Below, piece after piece: positions 12,266 through 24,639 of a DNA stretch of 64,000 nt (the stretch's first letter is position 1; each line of letters opens with the position of its first letter). This stretch comes from Aphidius gifuensis (taxonomy: Eukaryota; Arthropoda; Insecta; Hymenoptera; Braconidae): assembly GCF_014905175.1 (NCBI RefSeq), contig NC_057789.1, forward strand, positions 22,936,555 to 23,000,554. The letters are read 5' to 3'. The position numbers and the translations under genes are program-made. The notes under the pieces are model-generated. The model worked only from the letters and a program-made list of their open reading frames with translations. It had not been told where the DNA came from and did not search any database.

Positions 12266-14721
12266 TCAATTGGTAGTTGATGATGAGTTCATATACTCTG
12301 ATAAATCAATTGGATAAATTTTTAAGGCGATATAGCCACCTGATGATCCATCAGGTTGTCCTTTGTGAAATAATTCAATTCCAGCAAGTGGTACACTGTA
12401 ATTAGGAGCAACTTCTAAAAGATCAAAATATGGAATCGTTGTTTGTCCTGCATCTTTTAATAAATCTGATGATCTTATTCGGATAAAAGAATTTTCTTTC
12501 GAGTCATAAGTATTTGATTGAAATTTCAATGGATCATCAGGTTGATTTAACATAATTTCAGTTCTAAAATGTAAAAATCAGTAATCACATTCAAATACAT
12601 AGAACAGACAACAAATTTAATTTAAAATAATGTTTATTATTAAATATTTAATAAATAAATTTTATTTACCCTTTAGCTGGCACTTTACTTAACACTTTAT
12701 CACTAATGTTTCCATATTGGTAAGAAAATGCAACATAATGAGCATTAATTTCGAAACACTTTTTATCTGGATGACGATTGAATCTAACACCTAGAAGTCC
12801 AAATAAAAATTGTATTTTTAATTTTTTTTTTCTCTTATAACCATAGATTTTTTACCTACCAGCTAACAAGCTTTTTCCATCAAGTATAAATTTATTTAAA
12901 CATATTTCATCTGCATGACCTTCTTGAACTGACTGGAAATCTTCATCTCGTTTTAATATAAGTCTTCTTCCATTCGGATAAATAGCCACACGAGGAAAAT
13001 GATTTTCATATTCAAATTCCGGTAATGGCACCCATCTCTCAGTCAATTTATCAATTTTTCCAAATGGCAAAAGGTTAGCTTCTCGAAGTTGAATATGAAT
13101 CATTCTATCCGTTGCAACAAGTCTTGCACCAGTTGCTACCCTGTAATTTAAATTAAATTTATAAAAAAAAAAGTTCAAAATTCCAACATCAACCAACAAT
13201 ATTCTTTGAATTCTTCAAGACGTATACTCACTTGTCAACACTTGTTTCAGACCATAAAAAACTGAATGCTCGAATCGTTGTGCTGTTAGTATAAATATTT
13301 CCATCGACACATTGGCAAAGACAAGGATGACATGAAGTTGCAGTCGTAAATGTGGTTTTATGTTGAAACCACTCATATGTATCAAAATTACATGGACGAT
13401 TTGTGTCACCAAAATCTGTCGTTGTTTGTCTCACATTTTTCATCCAATAATAATGTCTACTACTCGAATTGTCATTTGTATTCTATCATAAATTATTCAT
13501 TGAACTTTTAATGGTCATTGTATACTTGTTTTTGAAATAATTTTATAATATTGCAATTAACTTACTCTTCGACAAACATGATATCTGACTCCGTTTCCTC
13601 CACAATTGCTGATCAAACCAGGACAACTATCATGATGATCACCACGGTTGCAATTTTTACCATTCCATTTGCATATGTGTGAATTACGTGGAATAAGATC
13701 ACATCTGCTTTGGCAATTCGGGTCAAGTAAATCTTGATTTACCACAAAGTAATATACGAAATTTTCAAAAGCAGCAAAAATTTTATTGCCTTGATAGAAA
13801 AAAAAAATATATATTTATTTATTTTATTTGCTAAAAATATTTAATGTATAAAATATAATTTTTTGCTAAAATTTAAACAGACTTATGATTTCTTCAGTCT
13901 CACCTTTTAAATTACAACGTCGAATATAATTTCTGGTTTTCATTAATTTATCTTTGAATAACTCTGTATATTCATTGATGGTATCTATTTTATCATTTTT
14001 CAAAACTTCTATTTCATCTGTATAATTGAAATTCGATTCATTAGTTTTTAATATATATGCAACTGTCATTGCAGCGAATCCTTGAACTTCTGCATAAATG
14101 ATTAGACTGTATATTGAAAATAATTGATATTGAGGTGACATTTCCACATCACAAATCGCACTATTATTAAACTGCAATAAATATTTAAATTTTATAAATA
14201 AATAAATTCAAAATATAGTATTATTAAATTAAAAATATTACCTGTAAAAATTGATGGAATTGTTTCAAAAAATTAATACTATGTAGTGCTGTTTTTGAAA
14301 AAAATATTTCATGTAAATTAAATAGGGTCGTTAATGGATAGTCATCATCAAGTGATATCATTTTATTCATGCTAGCACTATATCTTGATAACGCTATACT
14401 CATTTTGTATAAAAAATTAATTTTATCAGTATAATCAATTATGTCTTTATACTTGCTATAAAACTTTTCATCATATATATAATTTTGCAAATTAACATCA
14501 ATTTCATGAGTTTTTAATTGCAGATTATTAATTATTTCTGGTATATGATGTGTTATTATATTTTTTTTATCATCTGCATTAAATGTCATAATAAAAATTG
14601 AGTCAACTGATTTTTTTGCATGATCACCTATTGATGTGGCTGGAGTTGATGATGAGACATTTGACATCATTAACAGCAACATCAGCATGACAAAAAAAAA
14701 TTTGAGTTTCATTTTTGACAA
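12266..14721 (-). CDS. Secreted DUF4803-like protein, copy 1 (intact)
   Basis: Seven exons with consistent GT-AG sites and phases: 14242-14721, 13904-14171, 13566-13789, 13232-13482, 12860-13140, 12670-12790 and 12266-12563; about 640 residues. Exon 1 gives a signal peptide (MKLKFFFVMLMLLLMMSNVSS; the upstream MSK start is also possible). Exons 3-4 hold a cysteine-rich part (CQSRCDLIPRN, NCGGNGVRYHVC, CHPCLCQC) and AFSFLWSETS. Exon 5 reads RMIHIQLREANLLPFG and WVPLPEFEY. The last exon ends in DAGQTTIPYFD and GIELFHKG. This layout resembles an insect secreted family annotated DUF4803 (name from memory). Function unknown; extracellular by signal peptide. First of a minus-strand tandem array. 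Confidence 0.85.
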
Positions 14722-16086
14722 GTGTTTTTAAAAATAAACGTCACTTTAAAAATAAAATGAATTAATTAAGTTAATATATAAAATATTTAATGCTTAAAAA
14801 AATATAAAATCAATTTATCAACATACCTTTGTATAAAAATGTTTTGTCTTGTTTGCCTCTGTTGTTTTATATATATGATCAAAATAATTTTGGGAGATGA
14901 ATTATTTGTCTACAAATGGTATCAAAATGAGCCTCGAATTGAATAATGATGTTGGTTTCGATATAAATGTCGGACTGAAAAATATCACGAAGCACAGTGT
15001 CGACTTGAGTGACCTTCTCCCTGGCTTGAGGCACTTTAGGTGTGATTATTATTAAATTGTTAATGATAAAACTATTTTTACTTATGATGATAATGGCTGA
15101 TGACTGATGTGGCGGTGAAACTGAAAGTTATTCGAATAAATTCAAAGTCATTACTTATTTTAATTAAATTTAAATAAAAATAAATAGTTTTTTTTTTTTT
15201 TTCAAATCGAAAATGTCTTCAAGAAAATTTGTGGATAACTTGTGAATTTTTTTTCGGTATTTAAATATATATGAGCTGTAAAAAAATATCGCTTTATTTT
15301 TTCGAAAAAAATTTATTTTAATTGCTATTGATAAAATTTATTGCAAGAAATAAAAAGAATTTTTTAAAAATAAAAAAAAAAAGTTATTCAAATTGGTGAG
15401 GTATTTTACAATGAGTAACAAAATTTTTTGATCATTTTTTAAAATTTATTTATTTATTTGACTTTCTGCCCCAGGCTTATAGTAGTAGCCTTCCAGAGCT
15501 GATAATGTAAACGATTCTATTTAAAAATTTATTATAATATGAAAGTATTTGAAACAAAAAAAAAAAATATAAAAATATATTATCAATCAAAAAAAAATAT
15601 CCAAGGTTGGATGGAATCAGTTTTTTTATTTATTTATTTCATGAGTGGAATGCGGCATTATTTTTTTTTTTTAAATAAAATATAATGAGTAAAAATATTT
15701 TTTTTTAACGATATAAATGTTTTTTGATATTTTTTTTTAAAAACGAATGTTGTAATAAAACTGATTTTTTAATTTTTATAGTCGTGAATAGAATGCGACT
15801 TTATTTTTTTTAGAAATAAATAATATAAGCAAATAGAATATTTTTTTTTTTTATTGTCAAACTTGGCTTACACGTGCGAATAGATAACATTTTATTTTAT
15901 TGTAGAACATGTGCAATATCCTTGCATTCCAAACAATAAAATGAAAATGAAAACGACATATTATTACTTTGAATATCATGTAAGTGTTTTATTTTATTGA
16001 AATATAAATCAATTTTTATTCTTTTTTTTCTTCCATATTTTTTTTTTGTTTACAAGGTCAACAAAGTTTTTAATCATTTTTAAAAT
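14722..16086. other. Upstream region of copy 1 and duplicated array flank
   Basis: No gene seen. It contains the upstream region of copy 1 (14722-15110) and a T-rich block (about 15170-16080). The block from about 15700 is repeated near 21280-21600, including TTGCAATATCCTTGCATTCC-like sequence at about 15910 and 21570. The flank was therefore duplicated together with the last exon. Confidence 0.55.
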
Positions 16087-17591
16087 TTAAAAATCATCAT
16101 TCAAATCATCAATAAATAATAATGAGTTCATGTACTCAGATAAATCAATTGGATAAATTTTTAAGGCGATATAACCACCTGATGATCCATCAGGTTGTCC
16201 TTTGTGAAATAATTCAATTCCAGCAAGTGGTACACTGTATTTAGGAGCAACTTCTAAAAGATCAAAATATGGAATTGTTGTTTGTCCTGCATCTTTCAAT
16301 AAATCTGATGATCTTATTCGGATAAAAGAATTTTCTTTAGAGTCATAAGAATGAGATTGAAATTTCAATGGATCATCAGGTCGATTTAAAATTATTTCAG
16401 TCCTAAAAAAAAAAGAGCTTATTGTATAAATGAATATTCAACAATAAGTTTATTATATAAATACACAGTTAAATATATTGCTTACATTGGTTCTTGCGTT
16501 TTATTTCCAGAATATTTTTCAATAGTAACATAGCCATATTGGTAACTAAACTTGCTATACTTTGCATCCAGTTCAAAACAACCCTTACCCAATTTCCGGT
16601 TAAATCGTACAGCTGAAAGTATAAAATTATAATTGAATTATTAAATTTGTTTTTTTATTATTTTTTTATTTTTACGTACCAGCCAACAAATGTTTATCGT
16701 CCAACATAAATGGATTTTGTTCAATATATGTCAATTTATTCAAACAGATTTTATCTTCTTCAACTATGCCAAAATCTCTACCTCGTTTCAACTTATATCT
16801 CGTTCCATTTGGGTAAATAGCCAGATAAGGGAAGAAATTTTTATATTCAAATATTGGTAGAGGTACCCATCTTTCACTTTTTTTATCGGTCTTTCCAAAA
16901 GGCAAAAGTTTAGCTTCTCGAAGTTGAATATGAATCATTCTATCCTTTGCAACAAGTCTTGCACCAGTTGCTACCCTGTAATTTATATTGAATTACAACA
17001 TCAAACAAAATTACTTATCTAATTCTTCACGATATATTCTTACATATCAACACTTGTTGCAGACCATAGAAAACTGAATGCTCGAATTGTTTGACTATTA
17101 GTATGAATACGGTCATCTGTGCATTGACAAAGACAAGGATAACACTCTGTCGTATCGACAATCGTGATTTCCTTGAGAAACCATTCATATGTATCGAAAT
17201 TACATGGACGACTTGTGTTTCCAAAACTTATGGTTGTCTCACTGATATTTTTCATCCAATAATAATTTCTATTACTCGAATTATCATCTTCATTCTATTC
17301 AAAATTATTCATTTAATTATATAAATTTTTTTTTGTATAACATTAATAATTATTAACTTACTCTTCGACAAACTTGAGCTTTGTTTCCGTATCTTCGACA
17401 ATTGTTGATCCAACCAGGACAAATTTTATCATACGTATGATCACTACTATTGCAATTCTTACCATGCAATTTGCATAAGCGTGTATTACGTGGAATAAGA
17501 TCACATTCACTTTGACATTTTGGGTCTAGTAAATTTTGATATTCCACGAAATAATACAAATGATTCTCAAAAGCAGCATAAGTTTTATTGC
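16087..17591 (-). pseudogene. DUF4803-like copy 2, lacking 5' exons
   Basis: Five exons match copy 1 exons 3-7, all in frame with GT-AG sites: 17362-17591, 17044-17294, 16680-16975, 16486-16612 and 16087-16402. The fifth-exon equivalent has a five-codon insertion (around KLTYIEQNPFM). The last exon is almost identical to copy 1 (SDLLKDAGQTTIPYFDLLEV). Searching 17600-18356 by eye finds no equivalent of the signal-peptide exon or exon 2, so the copy is 5'-truncated. The kept frames suggest recent truncation, or an unrecognised new 5' end. Confidence 0.75.
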
Positions 17592-18356
17592 CTTGATAGA
17601 AAAAAAACATATATATTTATATTTTATATATATATATATTTTATTTAATAATGTTTTTTATAAACGATATAATTATGTATTTTATTTAACAAAGCAAGGT
17701 ATATATAATTTGAGACACACGTGTGTCCAATACAAATTTTATTTTTCAAATGTACATTCTTTTTTAAATTATTATATTTATTTTTCTTTATTGTAAATAT
17801 TATTAGAGGGAAATAAAAAAAAGTCCGTACATATTATGATTATCATGAATTTTAATAGTTTATATATCCATGATCTCAGGAAATTTAATTTTTTATTTTT
17901 ATTTTCAAATTTTAATAGCTAGAATATGGCTTTATTTAAAAAAATAAAAATAAAAAATATGATAATTCAAATTATAATTCAATTTTTAGTCAATATATGT
18001 AATAAATAATATTTTTTTCATTCGACTATCAGGCAAACGACATATACTTTTATTTTATTTTTGTAAAATAAAAATTTAGATTTAAAAAAAAATATAATCT
18101 ATGTATTTTTTTTTTCTTGCAAATTCAAAATATGTCAATAAATTTTTTTATTATTTTATTTTTTGCTGGCCTTTTGCTGCTAAACTGACTATAACTGATC
18201 ATTAGTAAATAACTGATAAGAAAATTTTAAATGCATCAAGGTTAAAATACAAAATAATTATTATTAATGGTAATAATATTAAAAATCGAATCATTTTAAT
18301 ACAAATAATTATTTTAACTCAAACATTTATTGAATTTATTATTTGCATAGCATCAT
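17592..18356. other. Intergenic A+T-rich sequence where copy 2 exons 1-2 should be
   Basis: T-rich and A-rich runs only; no exon-like match to copy 1 exons 1-2. Partly similar in style to 15700-15850 and 21250-21550. Confidence 0.5.
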
Positions 18357-20893
18357 TTACAAGTCATTAATATACATTGTCAAATTTAATGGAAAAACTT
18401 TCAGAGAAATATAACCACCAGAAGTGCGATCCAGTTGTCCTTTATGAAATAATTCAATTCCAGAAAGTGGAACACTTGGGTAAGTAGTGACATTCAAAAG
18501 ATCAATAAATGGAATAGTTGTTTGTGATGCATCTTTTATTAAATCTGACATTCCAATTTTGATGAACTGATTTTCGGTTGAATCATGAATATTATTTTTA
18601 AACTTTAGTGGGTCATCAGGTTCATTTAATATCAATTCAGTTCTGCAATTTAATGTTATACTCATTTATATATATATTTAAATAAATTCAAGTTAAATTA
18701 AGAATAAATAATTTAAACGTTTCTTACAAATTTATTTTTTGTTTTTTGAAAGTTTTTTCAGTTGTAATATTTCCATTTTCATAATTGAATTCAACATAAT
18801 TTACATCAAGATTGAAACAACGTTCAGTATTATTTTTTTTCTCATTGAAATACATAATATTGAATCTGATAGCTGAAATTAAAATTATAGAATAATTATT
18901 CTCGTAAAAAAATTATGTTTAAAATATTCATTATATATCTACCATTTAACAGATATTTTTCACCAAAATTAAATTTTTGTAAGCATATTTTATCTGAAAA
19001 AATTCTTTGTACTGAGCCAAAATCTTTATCTTGTATCAATGGATAACGTTTTCCATTTGGATAAATAGCAACACTAGGAAAATAATTATCATATTCAAAT
19101 TCCGGTAATGGTACCCATCTCTCAGTGGTTTTATTAATTTTTCCATGTGGCAAAAGTTTAGCTTCCCGAAGTTGAATATGAATCATTTTATCTTTTGCAA
19201 CAAGTCGTACACCAGTTGCTACCCTGTATTTTAAATTGAATTTATAAAAAGTAACTTCAACATAAAAAAAATAATATTTATCGAATTCTTCAAGATGTAT
19301 ACTTACATATCAATACCTGTTTGAGACCACAAAAAACTGAAAGCTCGAATTTTTTTGTTATCAGTATGAATATGATTATCTACACATCGACATAGACAAG
19401 CATTACAAGTTTGCGAACCAATAAAACCAGAAATTGATATGATTTTTTCAGTTGCAACACATGTATGATTTTTATCACCATAAAACACTCCATTATCTAT
19501 ATTTTTAAACCAATGATAATGCTTGCTAATTGATAGATTTTCATCCTAAACAATTTTGTTTTTATTAATATTTATCAATACACAATTTATAAATAATATT
19601 TTTAATATTTTCATGTACTGCACTTACAGTTGGACAAACATCATAACTTCCGTCTCCTTCACAATCAAATATCCAACCAGGACAAATATGGTGATAACGT
19701 GATTTATCTGATTGAAACATTATCTGTTTGTCGGGAATACTTTTGCAATCATCTTGACAATAAGCATCATTGTATTCAATTTTTTTTTGGTTCACAACAA
19801 ATGCATAATATAGACCATCAAAAGCAGCATACGTTTTACCTTAAACAGAAAAAAATAACAATATATATTTATCTGATGAATAAATCTAAATGAAAAAGAG
19901 AAAAAATATAATTTTTTATAAATTATAATTCAAGTACATAACAGTTATCAATTTTTAAAATTAATTTTACGATAATTTATATTTTTTTTTTTCAATTTTA
20001 TTTAGTAATAAATTACCTTGATATTTTGTTGCATCACGTGGACGTATATAATTTAATGTTGTACTTATTTTATATTTAAATATCTTTGTATATTCAGTTA
20101 TTCTCTGGACTGTTGTATTAATTCGACGAATTTTCAAATTTGTATAATCAATATCAGTACTTTGAGACTTTCAGAAGTATGAAAATATTAATGTTGTAAG
20201 TGACTGAATTTCTGAATATATAATATGATTGTAAAGTGAAAATAATTGATGTTGTGGTGATATTTTCAAATCATACTCTGTCCAATCATTTGACTATAAT
20301 AAACAATCAATTATTTATAAATTATTAACGTAGATTTATGTATTAAAATTTGTATTATTTACCGAAAGTAGTTCACAAAATTTATCCAAAAAATTGAATG
20401 ATAAAATTTTTTTATTAGAAAACAATATTTCATATAATTTATTTTTAAGTTGTATTGGATAATTATCTTTGAGAGAAATCATATTATCTGTAAATTCAAC
20501 AAGAGGCAATGTTTTTCGTTGTTTATTATATGTTCGGGACCATTTTTCACATGTTTTATATAAAAAATCAATCCTTTTCAAGTTTTTTTGAATTTCAAAA
20601 AATGTTGTTGATAAATTAACTGCTGATAGAAAATCTTTTAGATGATATGTATCAACAACATAAAGATGTGAATTTAATTCATTGGTTTTTTTCCATACAG
20701 ATTGAAAACGATCATTGAATGAAATATTTTTACCAGCATTTAAATTTGATGATATATTCGAAATTAGATGAATTATGTCGATTGCATCTGTATCAATTGT
20801 TGCGGATGATAAAAATACTTTAATCATTATCAGAAGAAGAAAAAAATATTTATTCCACATTTTACTGATTTGTATATCCAACACAATGAACAA
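18357..20893 (-). pseudogene. DUF4803-like copy 3, in-frame stop in exon 2
   Basis: Seven exons can be placed by GT-AG sites and phase: 20363-20893 (start more likely at 20860, MWNKYFFLLLIMIK signal peptide), 20017-20293, 19628-19839, 19307-19545, 18943-19223, 18728-18872 and 18357-18642; about 645 codons. It keeps the cysteine pattern (CNACLCRC) and the C-terminal DASQTTIPFID and GIELFHKG blocks, but is much more diverged than copy 2. Exon 2 has an in-frame TGA at 20171-20173. Everything else is open, so it is a young pseudogene, a sequencing error, or a gene that uses read-through. Confidence 0.7.
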
Positions 20894-21823
20894 TAATATT
20901 TTTTATTAATATATATGTATAGTAGCTGAGACTGTCGTCTAGAAATAATCGTGAACAACTGTTTTATTTTTTTTTGTCTTCTGATAAAAAAAACTAAAAA
21001 AGTTAATCGTTTTATTTATTCAAAAGGAACGTTTATAGCTCATACTTTATTAGTCATCGCTGTTATCAATATTGAAAAATTTGTTGAAATTATAAAATAA
21101 AAATATAAATTTATTTTAATTTGTTAGTTTGACTAAATAACAGTTTCGCTTCCTTTGACAACTAATTAATTCGAATATTGTATGATTTGTTGATTAGTGT
21201 TTTTCGTTTTAGTTTTGTGATGGAAAGCAATTAATAATATTACCAGTATTTTTTTCAAGTGTATTTTTTTTCAAGACATTTAATGTTGTAATAAAAGTCT
21301 TCTATTTTTATTTTTATGGATGGAATGTGGCTTTAATATTTCAAACAAATAAAATATTGTAAATTAAAATAAATTTTTTTTTTAAGTTTTTAATGTTATG
21401 TATAAAACGTGGCTGTTTTTTTCTAAAAAATGAAATAAAATAATACAGTTTGAAATGAAATAGGTACATATTTTTTTTTATTTTCAACTAATAAATAATT
21501 TTTTATTTTATTTTTTCCTTTTCAAAGCTTACATACACGAAAAAATATCATTGTTTTATTTTATTGTCGAACATTTGCAATATCCTTGCATTCCAAATAA
21601 TAAAAAAAAAAAAAATAAACTTGGAATTTTAAAAATAAATATTGCATAACGTAAAAATTTTTTATTTTTTTTTTTCTTCCATCTTTTTTTTTTTTTTTTC
21701 AAGGTCAGCAAAATTTTTATTTTATTATATTTTAGAAAACAATACAGAAACAATTGGTTTTGGAATTTACATTTTAACGTTAAATTTTAATGATGCCAAT
21801 ATTTTCTAGATTATGTTTAGAAT
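20894..21823. other. Intergenic sequence between copies 3 and 4
   Basis: A+T-rich with homopolymer runs; from about 21280 to 21600 it resembles the flank at 15700-15960. No gene. Confidence 0.5.
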
Positions 21824-22126
21824 TTAAAAATCATCATTCAAATCGTCAATAAATGATAATGAGTTCATATACTCAGATAAATCAATCGGATAAATTTTTA
21901 AGGCGATATAACCACCTGATGATCCATCAAGTTGTCCTTTGTGAAATAATTCAATTCCAGCAAGTGGTGCACTGTATTTAGGAGCAACTTCTAAAAGATC
22001 AAAATATGGAATTGTTGTTTGTCCCGCATCTTTTAATAAATCTGATGATCTTATTCGGATAAAAGAATTTTCTTTCGAGTCATAAGTATTTGATTGAAAT
22101 TTCAGAGGGTCATCAGGTGGTTTAAA
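21824..22126 (-). pseudogene. DUF4803-like copy 4, last exon only, cut by assembly gap
   Basis: The frame from the N gap to 21824 matches the last exon of copies 1 and 2 nearly residue for residue (SFIRIRSSDLLKDAGQTTIP, GIELFHKG, DLSEYMNS). The gap at 22127-22226 removes the rest. Sequence beyond the gap has no further exons and differs in base composition, so whether this is a full gene cannot be told. Confidence 0.75.
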
Positions 22127-22226
22127 NNNNNNNNNNNNNNNNNNNNNNNNNNNNNNNNNNNNNNNNNNNNNNNNNNNNNNNNNNNNNNNNNNNNNNNNNN
22201 NNNNNNNNNNNNNNNNNNNNNNNNNN
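22127..22226. other. Assembly gap (100 N)
   Basis: Exactly 100 N, the usual placeholder for unknown gap size. Open frames that cross it are artefacts. Confidence 0.99.
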
Positions 22227-22723
22227 CGCTGTATACGGGTGTATGTTTTGAATGCTTGTGTGCCGGCTAGACGCCGAACGTGAACGTAGTTGAACACAAC
22301 GTCCGAACGTACTCGAGAGAGCCCGTAAAGCCCCGATCAACTTGACTCAAAACCCACAAGGCGGCGCTTTCAACGCCTAGTCCGTAAGGTGCTGACTTTT
22401 GACAGCAAGCGGCGATTTATATAATCACTCGCCGAAACAATAATGAAATACGTTAGGAAAGCACCAAAGGTCGCTCCAGTAATCTTTCACATAATCATTT
22501 AACTTATTTACTTTGAGCTGATGATTTGTATTGATTGAATTATTCGATTAATTTTGTAAACTCTTATAGGATTTATAATTAGAATATTTTTTTCTATTCC
22601 AAGAGCTTGACATCTGCAGCAGAGTTTTCACGAGGTAAATTTTTCGTGCAACACTATTTATCACTGGAAGTTACGGAAATTATGACTGATATCTATAAGT
22701 AAAATTAAGTTATTCCTTTTTTT
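22227..22723. other. GC-richer sequence right of the gap
   Basis: Bases 22227-22445 are clearly richer in C and G (CGCCGAACGTGAACG, GGCGGCGCTTTCAACGCC) than anything nearby. No gene recognised. It may be a repeat edge or a scaffolding misjoin. Confidence 0.5.
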
Positions 22724-23295
22724 TTAAGGTTGAAAGTAAATAGAATTTCCAACTATACGATTTTCGAATTTTTGGTCCCATATAAAAGCCAGAATAATTA
22801 TCTATTTTGTTAATTTTTTTTCAGAATTTTGTACCGTGGTTTTTTTTAGATAATTAATGTCAAAGTTGACAACTTTAACGCGTAGGTATAGGGACTGAAC
22901 ACATATTTTCTTCTGTAGTTGAAAAAGTTTCTATACGATTTTGCTTAATTTACTATCAGTTTGTACTTCTTTACAATACGGATTTTTTAAGCCCTCAATG
23001 ATAATTTTCCACCGTGGATTTTAAAAGATATTCAGTTATCAGAATCAAAATTTTCTATCATTAGCGGTCATTCTCTTTCTTTTATTCGTCATTCTGTCTC
23101 ATGTTTCTTGGCTATAGTAGTATGTGTGTGTCTATCCCGATAGACTGCATACACACATACTACCAAGAACCGGCCAGTATAGTGAATATTTTTTGGGAGA
23201 CAGGGGCACTGAAAATATTTTTTATAACCATCTGTAGATGCGCATCCTCTCAGGCCCAAACTTCGTCCACCGATGCGATTTACTTTCAACCTTAA
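22724..23295. mobile_element. TTAA-flanked MITE (GGTTGA termini)
   Basis: TTAAGGTTGAAAGTAAAT at 22724 and its complement ending at 23295 form terminal inverted repeats flanked by TTAA, a piggyBac-type target. It carries the palindromic core at 22858-22876. The short open frames inside run on both strands and are not genes. Confidence 0.75.
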
Positions 23296-23315
23296 TGTCA
23301 AGAGGTAGTTAGTTT

Positions 23316-23506
23316 CCCTGGTATTAATATTTCTCCACTTTTTGTTCAGCTTTCCCCGCCTTTTGTCGAACTTTTTCCAAAAATTACGTACAAATTTCTC
23401 CGCTATTTCTCTAATTTTTCTTCACCAATTAATTTAAAAAATCCAACGGTGAAAAAAATTAGAGAAGAAACGGCGAAAAAACAGCAGCGAGATATTTCTA
23501 CCAGGG
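23316..23506. mobile_element. Small CCC...GGG element
   Basis: CCCTGGTATTAATATTTCTC at 23316 and GAGATATTTCTACCAGGG ending at 23506, flanked on both sides by TT. The interior is degenerate TTTCTCCGCC/GGCGAAAAA words. It is the shortest member of the class and has a clean 2-bp duplication. Confidence 0.7.
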
Positions 23507-24250
23507 TTGATAAATTATTATGGAATTATTTATGTTAAAATTAGAGAATCAGTCTTTTAAATATAGTAAGATTTAAGCCTTTCTCGTTTGAATAGGCAAC
23601 TGAGATAAAATAAAACATGAATTAAAAATGTGAATAAGGTTGAGAATTGCTTTACGTGGAAGGTTTTTTAATCTGTGATTTTGTATTTTGTCAGAGCTTG
23701 AGAGTTTTTTTAGTTGAACTATTTTTAGAATATTTTTGATTTCGTTACACGTTAATATATTAGTATTTAATGAGAATTTATCGGTGTATAAAATAGAATA
23801 AGGTATAAAAAATATTTGGTGATTTTCTAGTTAATTGATTGCCCATATCTACAACAAGTTTCCTCCTGAAAAACACTGCTTCTTGCAATTTTTTTTGGAA
23901 GCCCCGTACCAATCACGTCACGCGTTTCTTTTGACATTAAATTTGACATTAAATAAAGTGGAATCAGCGAAATAATCGACGATCTAATTGGCTAACAAAA
24001 AAAAGTAGGAAAAACGATGAGTGGGAGTAATTCGTATAATAAAGCAATGATAAGGGACCAGCTAACCACATGTAATTTTCATATGGTAATTTTTCAAATT
24101 TTTATACCAAAAATAACACAATAACAAAATTAAAATAATAAACTTTGAACGAATACATTAAAATAAAAATATATTTAAATAAGTTTCGATTAGAGACGGG
24201 CACCAAAATAAATGTAACAATTTGCTATAGCTTGTACGCACAGACTTCGG
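23507..24250. other. Intergenic sequence upstream of the H1-like gene
   Basis: No gene seen. ATTGG (an inverted CCAAT box) occurs at about 23977-23990, too far upstream to assign to the promoter with confidence. Confidence 0.4.
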
Positions 24251-24268
24251 CGGCTTGTCTGGCAACAC

Positions 24269-24275
24269 TATAAAT
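24269..24275 (+). promoter_or_regulatory. TATA box of the H1-like gene
   Basis: TATAAAT about 103 nt upstream of the ATG, in a leader with no other good candidate. Confidence 0.5.
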
Positions 24276-24377
24276 GTAATATTTGTACTCCTAAATAATG
24301 AATAGAGAGAATTTAAAAAGCAAAAGCTAACCACAAAACTATTTCCATTTTCAACCGAAACACACTGAGAAGAAACC

Positions 24378-24593
24378 ATGGTTAGGACAACGGAAGCAAT
24401 TTTTGAGGCCATCATCAAATTAGAAAAAAAAAAAAATGGAGCAACGATGCAGGAGTTAGAAGACTTTTTGGAGAAGAATTACCAACTCAAAATGGACAGA
24501 CATCGGAGTTTTTTGACGTCGTACCTGCACGGGGCCGTCAAAAAAAATCTTCTAGAGATGACGGAAGATTCAAAATATAAGATAAAAAAATAA
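24378..24593 (+). CDS. Stand-alone linker-histone (H1/H5) globular domain
   Basis: A 71-residue, single-exon protein starting in a good context (ACCATGG). The whole protein is one winged-helix linker-histone domain: EAIIKLEKKKNGATMQELED, FLEKNY, then FLTSYLHGAVKKNLLEM and the final KYKIKK strand. The long Lys/Ala/Pro-rich C-terminal tail of normal H1 (about 200 residues in all) is missing, as is the basic N-terminal tail. A canonical histone stem-loop sits 22 nt after the stop, so the mRNA should end like a replication-dependent histone mRNA. It could be a specialised short H1 or a truncated H1 pseudogene with an intact 3' end. Confidence 0.8.
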   Translation: MVRTTEAIFEAIIKLEKKKNGATMQELEDFLEKNYQLKMDRHRSFLTSYLHGAVKKNLLEMTEDSKYKIKK

Positions 24594-24615
24594 GATTAGC
24601 AAAAAATAACCGATC

Positions 24616-24631
24616 GGCCCTTTTCAGGGCC
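24616..24631 (+). terminator. Histone 3' stem-loop of the H1-like gene
   Basis: GGCCCTTTTCAGGGCC, identical to the stem-loops of the core histone genes at 44-47 kb. A purine-rich GATTGGAAAGC follows at about 24650, where a U7-binding element would be expected. Confidence 0.92.
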
Positions 24632-24639
24632 AACAATTT

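Noticed and set aside
20171..20173. Selenocysteine codon in copy 3
   Set aside because: Copy 1 has no Cys/Sec at the matching place and no SECIS-like element was noticed; a nonsense mutation or error is simpler.
21824..22340. Frames that run through the N gap
   Set aside because: N is translated as X; the right-hand parts are not homologous to anything in the array.
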